Shown one piece after another: positions 40,372 to 47,651 of a stretch of 64,000 bases of DNA; the stretch's first letter is position 1; each line of letters opens with the position of its first letter. Origin of the DNA: UBA6168 sp041741095. Its GTDB lineage: Bacteria; Bacteroidota; Bacteroidia; Chitinophagales; Saprospiraceae. Where the stretch lies: the NCBI GenBank assembly GCA_041741095.1, contig JBGSKQ010000034.1, positions 5,490-69,489 on the forward strand, read 5' to 3'. The notes beneath the pieces were generated by a model that was not told the DNA's origin, made no database searches, and saw only the letters and a list, made by a program, of their open reading frames with translations. A program made the translations under genes and the position numbers.

Positions 40372-40842
40372 TTAACCCCTGTTTTTTACTGGGGCCGGGC
40401 CGGGCAGCAATGCGGCTTCGCTCCTGCTTTTCATGGCCGAAACGATGCTGCTCACCACGAAATACGGCAGGTCCTGCTCGTCGGAAACAAATTGGCCCGT
40501 TTGCCAGTCCTCCAGCTGGAAATGGCCGATATGCCTTGCCAGTACCGGGGACAAGGGGCCGGTGGTGCTGGAGATGAAGATGAAGAACGGCGAGACTTCA
40601 TAGGGATCCTCCCCTTCCCGTTCGAACAGGATGGGCTGCATGGAAATGAAGGGCAGGAACTTTAGGATCTGGTGAAGCTTTGTGACGTTCTCGATGGTGA
40701 TGACCTGGACGCCCGGCAGTGCGAGTTTTTCAAAATCGTTAGAAGGCCTGCCGCGCACTTCCAGCTTGAATTTGGTGATGGCCGCTGCCAGGGACGGTTT
40801 CCCCGTGCCCGGCCCGCCTGAGATGAGGATTGCGTTTTTCAT
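40372..40842 (-). CDS. P-loop-like protein with altered Walker A
   Basis: A 156-residue protein starting MKNAILISGGPGTGKPSLAA. The Walker A-like loop GGPGTGKP has Pro where Ser/Thr is normally required. A mid-region strand VQVITIENVTKL and FFIFISSTTGPLSPVLARHI follow the order of Walker B and sensor strands of small NTPases. The rest is not recognised. It lies between the iteron region and the DUF3987 gene, and its start follows the ATTTGTGC motif. A role in replication or packaging is possible, but nucleotide hydrolysis is doubtful. Confidence 0.5.
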   Translation of the reverse strand: MKNAILISGGPGTGKPSLAAAITKFKLEVRGRPSNDFEKLALPGVQVITIENVTKLHQILKFLPFISMQPILFEREGEDPYEVSPFFIFISSTTGPLSPVLARHIGHFQLEDWQTGQFVSDEQDLPYFVVSSIVSAMKSRSEAALLPGPAPVKNRG

Positions 40843-40860
40843 ATAGCACAAATGGTTTGG

Positions 40861-42321
40861 TTACGTGTAGAGCTTGCGGTAGCTCCCGTCCTTGTTCTGG
40901 GCGAAGAGCTGGCGGTTGCGCACGAGCCTGCGGGCGGTCTTCTCGCTGACGCCGAGCTTTGCGGCCACCTCGACGGCGAAGCCGCTGGTGCAGGTGTGGG
41001 GCAGCTTTTCGTACAGGTGGAACTGCTTGACGGGCAGCGCCGCCACGGGGTCTTCCGTGCGGGTCAAGATCCTGATCGAGTTGCGGGTGAAATATTCGCT
41101 CAGCTTGATGGCCCGGTGGACGCTGGCGGCGCCGATAGTGTGCCTGGCCATGTCCGCATGGGAGAGCATTTTCAAAAAGCCCTCTTCAGCCTCGGACACG
41201 AACTCCAACAGGTCGAGGATGGCGGCGAGCCTCAGCGTGTAGTCCACCATTTTCCCATAGAGGCTCTGGATGTTCTCGTCGTCGGTCTTGTTGATGATCT
41301 CCTGTTCGATGTGCGTCTTGTGCCTTTCGTATGCCTTGAACGCCGGGGCGTTCATCCTGAGGACGGTCGGTGTCCGGTCACCGCTGCCGGGCAGGTCGTT
41401 GAGCCTTGCGATGATGCGGGCGTAGCGCTCGTACACCTCCTTCCTGGGCAGTTCGCCGCTGGGCAGGGGTATCTTCACGCTTTCGGGGAAGGCAAAGAGG
41501 AGGCGGTAGAGGAAGCCGTTGGCGATTTTCCCGCCGTCGGTCAGGCCGTTCAGGATGCCCGGCTGGATGGCGCCGAGCACGGCCACAAAGGGGGCCTTCA
41601 CGTAGCCCGCAAACTCCATCCCCGACCTGTTGAGCATGATGGGCATCCCGCTCCACATCGAGAGGAAGTGTTCCAGGTCCTGGCCGCTGGTCTTGTAGGC
41701 GTTCATCCCCTTGATGAGGCCCATGAACTCGTCCTTGAAGGCGATCACCCCTTTCCAGCACTTGGACTGCATCAACACCTTGATGAGCGATTCGATGGTG
41801 GCGTCGGACACGATCCTCTGCTCCAGTTGCGGCCTCGCCGGTTCCCTGGCCTTCGACTGCGCCGCTGCGGCCTTGTCGAGCTCCCACTGCGCCAGGTCGT
41901 CGTCGAGGTTTTTGCGGTGGGCGTCCTCCTTGTCGAAGAGCGGCCTCATGCAGGTGCGCATGATGGGCGACTTGGCGCTGGACGGCGGCCCGACGATGAC
42001 GGTCCAGACGGCGAGGGGCTGGACGCTGCCGGCAACGTGCTCCACGTGGAAGGCATTGCCGATGGCGGCGCTGGCGGCGGCGATGATGGAGCTGCCGTGG
42101 AAGTCGGTCGGGCGGCGGTACACCTGGTGCCAATGGGAGACGATTTCCTGGATGGCCTTCGGCATGGCATCCAGGGGAAATGGGTTTGGCTCCTCCCTGG
42201 CGGCCTCGATGGCCGCTTTTACGCTTTCGGCGACGGCCTGGGCGTCGGGCTCCGCCGATTGGCCGTTGCCGTTCTTCGGCAATTTTTCGAGGGCCTCCTT
42301 GATGGGCTTTATCCTGCTCAT
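40861..42321 (-). CDS. DUF3987-type replication-associated protein
   Basis: A 486-residue protein matching the DUF3987 family of phage and plasmid primase/helicase-like proteins. It has IIAAASAAIGNAFHVEHVAG, the nucleotide-loop-like VIVGPPSSAKSPIMRTCMRP (PSSAKS in place of a classic P-loop), GVIAFKDEFMGLIKGMNAYK (Walker B/DE), FLSMWSGMPIMLNRSGMEFA, and a C-terminal winged-helix-like end (VAAKLGVSEKTARRLVRNRQ). It probably acts in replication of the element, consistent with the iterons 0.6 kb away. The ATG at 42321 overlaps the stop of the upstream gene (ATGA). Confidence 0.8.
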   Translation of the reverse strand: MSRIKPIKEALEKLPKNGNGQSAEPDAQAVAESVKAAIEAAREEPNPFPLDAMPKAIQEIVSHWHQVYRRPTDFHGSSIIAAASAAIGNAFHVEHVAGSVQPLAVWTVIVGPPSSAKSPIMRTCMRPLFDKEDAHRKNLDDDLAQWELDKAAAAQSKAREPARPQLEQRIVSDATIESLIKVLMQSKCWKGVIAFKDEFMGLIKGMNAYKTSGQDLEHFLSMWSGMPIMLNRSGMEFAGYVKAPFVAVLGAIQPGILNGLTDGGKIANGFLYRLLFAFPESVKIPLPSGELPRKEVYERYARIIARLNDLPGSGDRTPTVLRMNAPAFKAYERHKTHIEQEIINKTDDENIQSLYGKMVDYTLRLAAILDLLEFVSEAEEGFLKMLSHADMARHTIGAASVHRAIKLSEYFTRNSIRILTRTEDPVAALPVKQFHLYEKLPHTCTSGFAVEVAAKLGVSEKTARRLVRNRQLFAQNKDGSYRKLYT

Positions 42322-42896
42322 TTCCCGCTGTTTTTGAGCTGCCTTTCTGCCAGTTCCCCCTCCAGCGCATCGAACCTTTTCCGCTGTTGGGGCGAAAGCC
42401 CCGTCGGGGGTTCGGGCGCCAGGTAGAGGTTCAGGGTTGCCCTCAGCCTCAGCATGTCCGCTTCTTGGAGGTTGCGGGTGCCCTGTGTGGTGAACAGGGT
42501 CTGGGAGTTCGTGTCCAGTTCCACGACGTGGCGGATGTTGAGCAGGCCATAGGAAAGCCTGACAAAAAAGAAGTCGGGCGAGTTCTGCACGGTGACCGTG
42601 TCCGGTTCGTGGGCGTGGAAACAGTGGGGCTGGGGCTCGCCGGGGGCGGCCTCCCCTGCCGACTCCAGGGCGAGGCTGGAGATGTCGTTGGCCTGCCGGG
42701 CAACGGTGTGCCGCAGCTTGTAGTAGTCCTCCTTCAGTTCGGCGTACCGGACGAGGAACCCCTCCACCTGGGACTTGAGGTTTTGGTAGGCCTGCGCCGC
42801 CTGCATTTCGTCGGCTGCGGCCTCCATGCCCGCAAGGCTGCTGCGGATGCCCTGCTCTATGGCGGGAAAAGATTTTTGAGAGTAGTTGTGGTCCAT
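42318..42896 (-). CDS. Coiled-coil hypothetical protein of the replication cluster
   Basis: A 192-residue protein: an N-terminal coiled coil (MEAAADEMQAAQAYQNLKSQ; YAELKEDYYKLRHTVARQAN), then a beta-rich middle (FFFVRLSYGLLNIRHVVELD) and a Pro-rich C-terminus (APEPPTGLSPQQRKRFDALE). It is not recognised. It overlaps the DUF3987 gene by four bases (ATGA), so the two are translated together and may act together in replication. Confidence 0.55.
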   Translation of the reverse strand: MDHNYSQKSFPAIEQGIRSSLAGMEAAADEMQAAQAYQNLKSQVEGFLVRYAELKEDYYKLRHTVARQANDISSLALESAGEAAPGEPQPHCFHAHEPDTVTVQNSPDFFFVRLSYGLLNIRHVVELDTNSQTLFTTQGTRNLQEADMLRLRATLNLYLAPEPPTGLSPQQRKRFDALEGELAERQLKNSGK

Positions 42897-43030
42897 ACCT
42901 GTGCGTTTTGTGAAAATGCAAGGGGGCGGGGCTCTTTTGCCCCGCCCTTGCCTGAGCTAACATTTGATCACGCCTTCCCATGATTGCAGAAGGCGTTACT
43001 GACACTTACACTTTCTCGTAGTATGCGGGC

Positions 43031-43243
43031 CTACTGCCCGGTCCTTTTTCGCCGGATTGCCTTCAGGTGCTTCGAAACGGTTTTCCTGGAAAGCCCTACC
43101 CTTTCGGCAATTTTGATGGCGGTCGGCCTGGTGCCGGAGTCTTTGAGGAAGATAATGGCCTCCAGGATCCTGTCGGCGTTTTCAACGGCGTCGCCACGCC
43201 GCTTGCGCTTCTTTTTTTTGGGAACCTTAGCATTGGTTTTCAA
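43031..43243 (-). CDS. Small winged-helix/HTH DNA-binding protein
   Basis: A 70-residue protein with a very basic N-terminus (KKKKRKRR) and a helix-turn-helix (NADRILEAIIFLKDSGTRPT; IKIAERVGLSRKTVSKHLKA). The start is taken as the TTG at 43243 that overlaps the TGA of the upstream gene; the longer frame runs through that gene in another register and is not credible. A likely small regulator of the element. Confidence 0.55.
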   Translation of the reverse strand: MKTNAKVPKKKKRKRRGDAVENADRILEAIIFLKDSGTRPTAIKIAERVGLSRKTVSKHLKAIRRKRTGQ

Positions 43244-43791
43244 GCGGTTATGCCGTTCCCGTCCTGAAAAACCTTTAGGTCCAAAGGGGCGTCTTTTTGG
43301 TAGTCCTGGGCGTCGTTGCGGTCGGGGCTTTCGACGGCGCTCCCGGCCAGCGCCGAGAGCAGCATCAGTTCGAGGCCGAAGCCGAGCCAGATGATGACCT
43401 GGACGATGATGGGGATGGCGGCGCCGTACTCCGGGTTCTGTGAGGCCCAGACGTCGGCGAGGTGCGACATCTCGTAGCTGCACATGGCGGTGAGGGCGGC
43501 GCTGAAAACGACGGAGAAGGTGCCTTTCCCTTTCCGGTCGTGGGCAAAGTGGTTGGCGCCGTTGGTAACGAGCGCAAAGCGGGCGGCCTGGGTGACCAGT
43601 GCGATGGTGAGGCCAAAAACCCAGTCGAGCGTAACGGCGGATTTTTCGAAAGCCTTGGTATAGTAGGAAAACTGCATGGCCCCGACAAGGACAAAAGTGG
43701 CGATGGTGACGCCGATGAGCACGTGCGGGGCGTAGGCGGTGAAATAGCGCATAAAGGCAGCTTCTGGCGAGTTTTGGTGAGATTTGCTCAT
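43240..43791 (-). CDS. Four-helix membrane protein of the mobile element
   Basis: A 183-residue membrane protein with about four helices: HVLIGVTIATFVLVGAMQFS, LDWVFGLTIALVTQAARFAL, GTFSVVFSAALTAMCSYEMS and IPIIVQVIIWLGFGLELMLL. A charged tail (DRNDAQDYQKDAPLDLKVFQ) follows. The N-terminus is MSKSHQNSPEAAF (ATG 43791). Function unknown. The small HTH gene follows with a four-base overlap. Confidence 0.55.
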   Translation of the reverse strand: MSKSHQNSPEAAFMRYFTAYAPHVLIGVTIATFVLVGAMQFSYYTKAFEKSAVTLDWVFGLTIALVTQAARFALVTNGANHFAHDRKGKGTFSVVFSAALTAMCSYEMSHLADVWASQNPEYGAAIPIIVQVIIWLGFGLELMLLSALAGSAVESPDRNDAQDYQKDAPLDLKVFQDGNGITA

Positions 43792-43877
43792 ATTGTAGTT
43801 ATATTGGTGACAACGTTGTGCCGGGGCCGGAAAGCCCATCCGGGATTGGGCGTTCCGGGTGGGCTTGTTTTTTTGTG

Positions 43878-44162
43878 TCAGGTGGCGGCCCCGAGCGCTT
43901 CGAGGCGGACCTCCTCCCGCAGTTTTTCGATGTCGGCCATTGGGATTTTTTCGAAAACGGCCCTGATGCCGATGTCGAGGAGGAGGAGGGCCTTCAGCGC
44001 CTCCTTCACGACCAGCTCGTTGGTGCTGGCCCCGTGGACGGCGTTCCTGGCGGTCAGCGGCTGGCACCCCACCTTTTCGGCGATCGTCTTGATGCCGCCG
44101 TGCGGCAGGAGGCCGGCGAGGCTGGGGGAAAGGTTTTTTACGAAGTTTCTGTCAAGGTGCAT
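43878..44162 (-). CDS. Cro/repressor-like small HTH protein
   Basis: A 94-residue protein. GGIKTIAEKVGCQPLTARNA forms a likely helix-turn-helix, followed by VVKEALKALLLLDIGIRAVF and an amphipathic C-terminus. It starts just downstream of a leftward TATATTTG promoter and a GTGA-N7-TCAC-type operator, opposite the XRE regulator gene. The divergent pair resembles a phage-type repressor/Cro switch. The start at 44162 is preferred over the in-frame start 21 bases earlier. Confidence 0.55.
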   Translation of the reverse strand: MHLDRNFVKNLSPSLAGLLPHGGIKTIAEKVGCQPLTARNAVHGASTNELVVKEALKALLLLDIGIRAVFEKIPMADIEKLREEVRLEALGAAT

Positions 44163-44207
44163 AGTATTGGATTTGAGTAACAATCACTATAATTGTGAGA
44201 TATAAGG

Positions 44208-44215
44208 CAAATATA
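44208..44215 (-). promoter_or_regulatory. -7 promoter element (TATATTTG), leftward
   Basis: TATATTTG read leftward, abutting operator site 44216-44230. It is the same box as at 33714-33721 and lies 46 bases upstream of the ATG at 44162. Confidence 0.6.
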
Positions 44216-44281
44216 GTGCATTAAAATCACAAAGAAATAAAAATGTGAGTTTATTTCAACTTCAATGTGACATAAATTCAC
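44216..44281. promoter_or_regulatory. Operator cluster between the divergent regulators
   Basis: GTGCATTAAAATCAC (44216-44230), a weaker GTGAGTTTATTTCAA (44245-44259) and GTGACATAAATTCAC (44267-44281) follow the GTGA-N7-TCAC pattern of the perfect pair at 33739-33774. They cover the promoter region of both divergent genes. Confidence 0.55.
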
Positions 44282-44289
44282 CTTGACCG

Positions 44290-44829
44290 ATGAGCTTAAG
44301 CGAAAACATCAGGCTGGTAAGAAAAAAGTGGGGGGAAAATCAGGACGAATTTTCCAGGCGGTTCGGCATGACGAGGAGCAACCTGTCCCGCATCGAGTCG
44401 GGGGAGTTCGAGCTGTCGGTAGCGAATTCCGTGCTGCTGTCCAAGCTGACGGGCATTTCGATAAACAGGCTGTTCGAAGAGGTGCTGGAAGAAGGCGAAA
44501 TCCCCCCCGTGCCGGTGGGGGAGGGCGGTGAAAAATTTGTGGGGCCAAGCAGGGTGGAAAGGGTGGTGGTGTCGTCGGACCTGGGCGAGTTTGCCGACCT
44601 GCGCAAGGTGGTGGGCGAGCTGATCTCCCTGCGGCACGACGTTGACCTGCTGAAGGGCAGCATAGCCGTGCTGGACGACGAGGGCCAGGAAAAGCTGAAG
44701 GTTTTCAAGGCGCTGCAGGTGGTCATCGGCTACGTTGAAAAGGACATCGACGAATCGGAATACCAGGAAGAAAAAAAGGCATACCTCGACAAGTTGGCGG
44801 GCATATTGTCGAGGCTGGATGAAAAGTAA
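44290..44829 (+). CDS. XRE-family transcriptional regulator
   Basis: A 179-residue protein with an N-terminal XRE helix-turn-helix (LRRKW-like N-terminus; NQDEFSRRFGMTRSNLSRIE, residues 17-36, then ANSVLLSKLTGISINRLFEE). The C-terminal half is a charged coiled coil (KVVGELISLRHDVDLLKGSI; EEKKAYLDKLAGILSRLDEK) probably used to dimerise. It faces the smaller HTH gene across 127 bp holding several GTGA-N7-TCAC sites, so it is the best candidate for the element repressor. Confidence 0.8.
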   Translation: MSLSENIRLVRKKWGENQDEFSRRFGMTRSNLSRIESGEFELSVANSVLLSKLTGISINRLFEEVLEEGEIPPVPVGEGGEKFVGPSRVERVVVSSDLGEFADLRKVVGELISLRHDVDLLKGSIAVLDDEGQEKLKVFKALQVVIGYVEKDIDESEYQEEKKAYLDKLAGILSRLDEK

Positions 44830-44900
44830 GGGATTTGTTTTTATATTGTGGTGCAAAAACCTGTAATTGTCGCTGCCATGAAAAATTAAAACATTGGGTC

Positions 44901-45008
44901 ATGGCGCAAACAAATCCTGAAGAGAAGGCAAAATCAATGCTTGAGGACATGATAAAAGAAGCCATTGATTACTTGCTGACTCTCTTAAAGAAGAAGAAAA
45001 ACCCTTGA
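44901..45008 (+). CDS. 35-residue small protein
   Basis: ATG 44901 opens MAQTNPEEKAKSMLEDMIKE then AIDYLLTLLKKKKNP and a stop, an amphipathic, C-terminally basic helix. The stop lies in the first arm of a hairpin (AACCCTTGA/TCAAGGGTT) and a second strong terminator follows. That, and the lack of anything else in this spacer, supports a real small gene. Function is unknown; toxin-like or DNA-binding small helices look similar. Confidence 0.45.
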   Translation: MAQTNPEEKAKSMLEDMIKEAIDYLLTLLKKKKNP

Positions 45009-45060
45009 TTTTCAAGGGTTTTTCCAACGGGGCCGCCAAAGGGTGGCCCCGTTTTTTTTA
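44999..45060 (+). terminator. Two consecutive stem-loops, terminators
   Basis: AACCCTTGA-TTT-TCAAGGGTT followed by TTT (45000-45023) overlaps the small gene's stop. Then ACGGGGCC...GGCCCCGT with eight T's (45027-45059) ends the rightward transcript of the XRE gene and/or the small gene. Confidence 0.8.
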
Positions 45061-45177
45061 GTTCGCCCAATCATCAATAATGATGATTGACTGTCCGTCC
45101 CTGCCGCCCTTGATAGTATCTGGGTTGTTAAGGACATACTGCTTGAAATCGTCAAATTTTAAAGGTTGTTTTTTCAT
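45058..45177 (-). CDS. Small double-glycine-type peptide, 39 aa
   Basis: MKKQPLKFDDFKQYVLNNPD followed by TIKGG and RDGQSIIIIDDWAN. The leader-like first half ends in Gly-Gly, the usual cleavage site of exported or modified peptides in Bacteroidota. The tail is short, Ile-rich and acidic. The start at 45177 is set by the Lys-rich N-terminus; the longer frame adds an unlikely segment. No processing peptidase or modifying enzyme is seen nearby. It faces, 165 bp away, a large helical protein gene on the plus strand. Peptide role is inference. Confidence 0.5.
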   Translation of the reverse strand: MKKQPLKFDDFKQYVLNNPDTIKGGRDGQSIIIIDDWAN

Positions 45178-45342
45178 GTGAAGCGATTTTTTAGTGATGA
45201 AAAAATATTCAGGATAGGCATAGAGAAAAAAAATATTCCCCAAATAACATGCCCTAAACATTTATGCAGTTTCAGACTGACCGATTATTGCCTAACTCTT
45301 GTTGTAACTTATTGATTACGAACTAAATACAATAGGTAAAGT

Positions 45343-46380
45343 ATGCAGGCAATGAAAGAACTTATGGAGGTTTCTGCCTTTGTGCCAAAAAGGGGGTACT
45401 CATTGGACCTGAAAAAAATGGTGGCAAAAGGCCTAAGCCGTAAGGAAGCGATTAGTCATTGGATTGGATTGGGGCGATCTTCAGGAAGCTTTTACCGTGC
45501 ATACAAAAACCTAAAAGATGAGCTTATCAAGTTTGCCTTTTTGGAAAGAAACCATGCGTCAGATTTAAAAGGAAGGAGGATGGACATATGGGATAAATAC
45601 AGTGTCATAAATCAACTGCTGATTTCTCAGAAAAAGAGGGCCGCTGTACCTATAGCGGTTGAGTTGATCCCCCAAGCACAGCGATTGGGGATAACCGAGG
45701 TTGTCCTAAGCCTGGCAAGTATGCTGGAAGGCCATTTTGGTTGTTTTGAAATTGACACGAGGCGTTATCTGCGATATAGAAAAATCAAGAGGGAATATGA
45801 GAAGATCTACAAAGCAGAATTGGACGTAAAGTCGCTTCAATCACGGTTAGTGTTTTCTCTTGAGCGAAAAAAAGACCTAAAAGAATTTGAGCGGGAAGTT
45901 GGGGATTTGATCAAAAAAAACACCGGTTCCCCAACTTTTATGAGGCATAGGTTCACGGCGCTTTCGGCATGGTTCAATTTAAAAAATGATGTTCAGGGCC
46001 TTATGGCTGCTTTTAAGGAAACAATCCAGGTATATGAAAACTGTAAAGTCGATATAACGGCATCTTCGCTGGCCAGTCTCTATTATCCAATCACACAAAT
46101 TTTGGTCGAGAACGGGCACTTTGCCGAAGCCGAGGCACATACCACGAAAGCAGTTCATATATCAAAGGAAGGTACCCAAAACTGGCACTTGTTCATGCTG
46201 CAGCGGGCCTGCCTGGGCCTGGTGTCGGGGAAGGTTGGCATGGCGCAGAGCTGTTTGAAAAAAGCCCTGGACGCGCCGCGTGAACACGCGAACGCGGATA
46301 TCGACCGCCGCTGGTTGGCGGTGAAGGGCATCCTGGACGGCGAAAGGGTGGGAGATGTCTGGAAGGCGGTGTTTTTTTGA
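45343..46380 (+). CDS. Large helical (TPR-like) hypothetical protein
   Basis: A 345-residue all-helical protein. The first 60 residues could hold an HTH-like unit (SRKEAISHWIGLGRSSGSFY). The rest consists of helix pairs of TPR type (AVPIAVELIPQAQRLGITEV; YYPITQILVENGHFAEAEAH; LQRACLGLVSGKVGMAQSCL). There is no enzyme motif. It is divergent from the Gly-Gly peptide gene. Peptide-sensing TPR regulators of Gram-positive bacteria have this general layout, but no such link is demonstrated here. The ATG at 45343 or 45352 may be used. Confidence 0.5.
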   Translation: MQAMKELMEVSAFVPKRGYSLDLKKMVAKGLSRKEAISHWIGLGRSSGSFYRAYKNLKDELIKFAFLERNHASDLKGRRMDIWDKYSVINQLLISQKKRAAVPIAVELIPQAQRLGITEVVLSLASMLEGHFGCFEIDTRRYLRYRKIKREYEKIYKAELDVKSLQSRLVFSLERKKDLKEFEREVGDLIKKNTGSPTFMRHRFTALSAWFNLKNDVQGLMAAFKETIQVYENCKVDITASSLASLYYPITQILVENGHFAEAEAHTTKAVHISKEGTQNWHLFMLQRACLGLVSGKVGMAQSCLKKALDAPREHANADIDRRWLAVKGILDGERVGDVWKAVFF

Positions 46381-46460
46381 GTGTTACCGGTAACAATTTG
46401 AGATGACATAGTCCTTGTTGCGGATATGGTTGATAGGCGCTCCTATCTATAATCTGAAAC

Positions 46461-46512
46461 AGTTAAGACTTGACCTGACAGTCGCAACTTAACGGACGCT
46501 AAGAAACAGTCA
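46461..46512 (+). repeat. 52-bp direct repeat, left copy
   Basis: AGTTAAGACTTGACCTGACA...CGGACGCTAAGAAAC...GTCA matches 63869-63920 at 47 of 52 positions, in the same orientation and 17.4 kb apart. Its outer parts can pair imperfectly (GACTTGACCTGAC with GTCAAATTAAGTC). It could be the end of an IS/MITE or the scar of a mobile cassette. Confidence 0.7.
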
Positions 46513-46550
46513 AATTAAGTCGTGACTACTTCACAGGAGCATTACTCTGC

Positions 46551-46891
46551 ATGGGCTACAAAAAATTCTTTCACCAAACATTGCGGCAGCGGTACCCGGC
46601 TGACCACTTGCTGCTTTGCGAAGCGATAGAAGCCCGCTACCAAGCCACCCCGCCGGCTTCCGGGTGCGCATGGTTACCGATCCGGCCCTCACCCATGGCC
46701 TCGGCTACGGCATGGACATTTTAGAGTGCGGCAACTGCAAGCTGTTCCAAAAGCACGGGGCGGGGCGCTATGTCCCCATTCTTTGCGAGGTGGACAAGCT
46801 CGCCGTTTTGCTGGCCGGATTGGAGATGATCCGCAAGGGCAAGATTGCCGATGGGGCGGATTGCTGCGATTTTCGGTGGAAACCGCAGTGA
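46551..46891 (+). pseudogene. L-2-amino-thiazoline-4-carboxylate hydrolase-like gene, frameshifted
   Basis: From ATG 46551 (preceded by AGGAG) the frame reads MGYKKFFHQTLRQRYPADHL and LLCEAIEARYQA. Near 46650 the match moves to another frame that continues GFRVRMVTDPALTHGLGYGM, DILECGNCKLFQKHGAGRYV and ends ADGADCCDFRWKPQ. The Cys-rich end (CCDFRW) and CKLFQKHG are features of the L-2-amino-thiazoline-4-carboxylic acid hydrolase family. The shift makes the gene non-functional. About 112 codons remain, so the N-terminus is also likely missing. Confidence 0.65.
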
Positions 46892-47106
46892 TGGCCGGGG
46901 ATTTTGGCCAAGAGCCTGGTCGCATAATTTGATAGCGTATTCAGCGCAAAACGGATTTTTCCATTGCGGCACTTGGACGGGCGGCCCGAAAATGTAGCAG
47001 TGCTTGTTCCTCAAAGATCACCCCTTTTAACTCCCCGCCCACTTGCCAGCCCTGATATTTGTCCAACCGTTTTAATTCGGGCAATTCCTTACAAAATACC
47101 CAGGCC

Positions 47107-47332
47107 ATGTTGAGGTTTATCCTTTTTTTTTTGCTGGTTTTCAATGCCGTAGGTGCATTTTATGGAAGTTTTTTGCTCATTGCCGATCCCACTGGGACAA
47201 GGATAGGCTTGCCTCCCAATATGTTGGAAGGGAGCCCATTCCAGGATTATTTCGTGCCGGGCATCATACTTCCTGTTCAACGGCAGCTCACTGGAGGGGC
47301 GGATGTTCGCCCTGCTGTTCGGCAGTTTTTGA
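47107..47332 (+). pseudogene. Small membrane protein gene, frameshifted
   Basis: From ATG 47107 the frame encodes MLRFILFFLLVFNAVGAFYG and SFLLIADPTGTRIGLPPNML, then EGSPFQDYFVPGIIL. Just after this (about 47265) the natural membrane continuation FLFNGSSLEGRMFALLFGSF lies in the next frame and ends at 47332. One base gain or loss explains it. The intact form would be a small two- to three-helix membrane protein of unknown function. Confidence 0.6.
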
Positions 47333-47651
47333 TGCAACTTGGTGCATTGCACCAAACTGTATCAAAGACGGGTGGGCGTTGTAATTATTTGGCTTTCAAT
47401 TGTTTGTATCAATCCTTTCTTTTTTGGTGCAATGGTGCAGGCTGCACCAAGTGCTACATTCACGTTTCATACTCCTGTTTTTTGTCCAAAGGACGCTCTG
47501 TTGGTGCAGTTTCATGTCGCTTGCAAGCAGGTAAAAACGGATGCCCGTAACTGCTTGTTTTCCTACCTTCGCTGCTGCAACAAATTGTTTTTTGGCAGTT
47601 CTAATTCTACCGATTTCGTTAGAATTAAAAACGCCTCCATTTGCCGAGCCT
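47333..47651. other. Spacer with repeated boxes, no gene
   Basis: Between the frameshifted membrane protein and the KilA-N gene. It contains the TTGGTGCA boxes but no credible coding sequence; short frames are not protein-like. Confidence 0.5.
47339..47508. repeat. Repeated TTGGTGCA boxes upstream of the KilA-N gene
   Basis: TTGGTGCA occurs at 47339, 47424 and 47501, and its inverse TGCACCAA near 47348 and at 47443. A TGGTGCA is at 47433. The first pair forms the perfect palindrome TTGGTGCATTGCACCAA. These may be binding sites of a regulator acting on the KilA-N gene. Confidence 0.5.

Noticed and set aside
40852..42426. A 524-codon open frame on the plus strand
   Set aside because: It lies antisense to the DUF3987 gene, has no family resemblance and arises from the high-GC codon pattern of that gene.
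46461..46512. Integron attC site
   Set aside because: GTTAAGAC and inner palindromes are loosely similar, but the RYYYAAC/GTTRRRY arrangement is not met and no integrase is present.
46941..47144. Leftward 67-codon frame in the degenerate zone
   Set aside because: It overlaps the start of the frameshifted membrane protein, which has clear membrane helices, and has no recognisable features.
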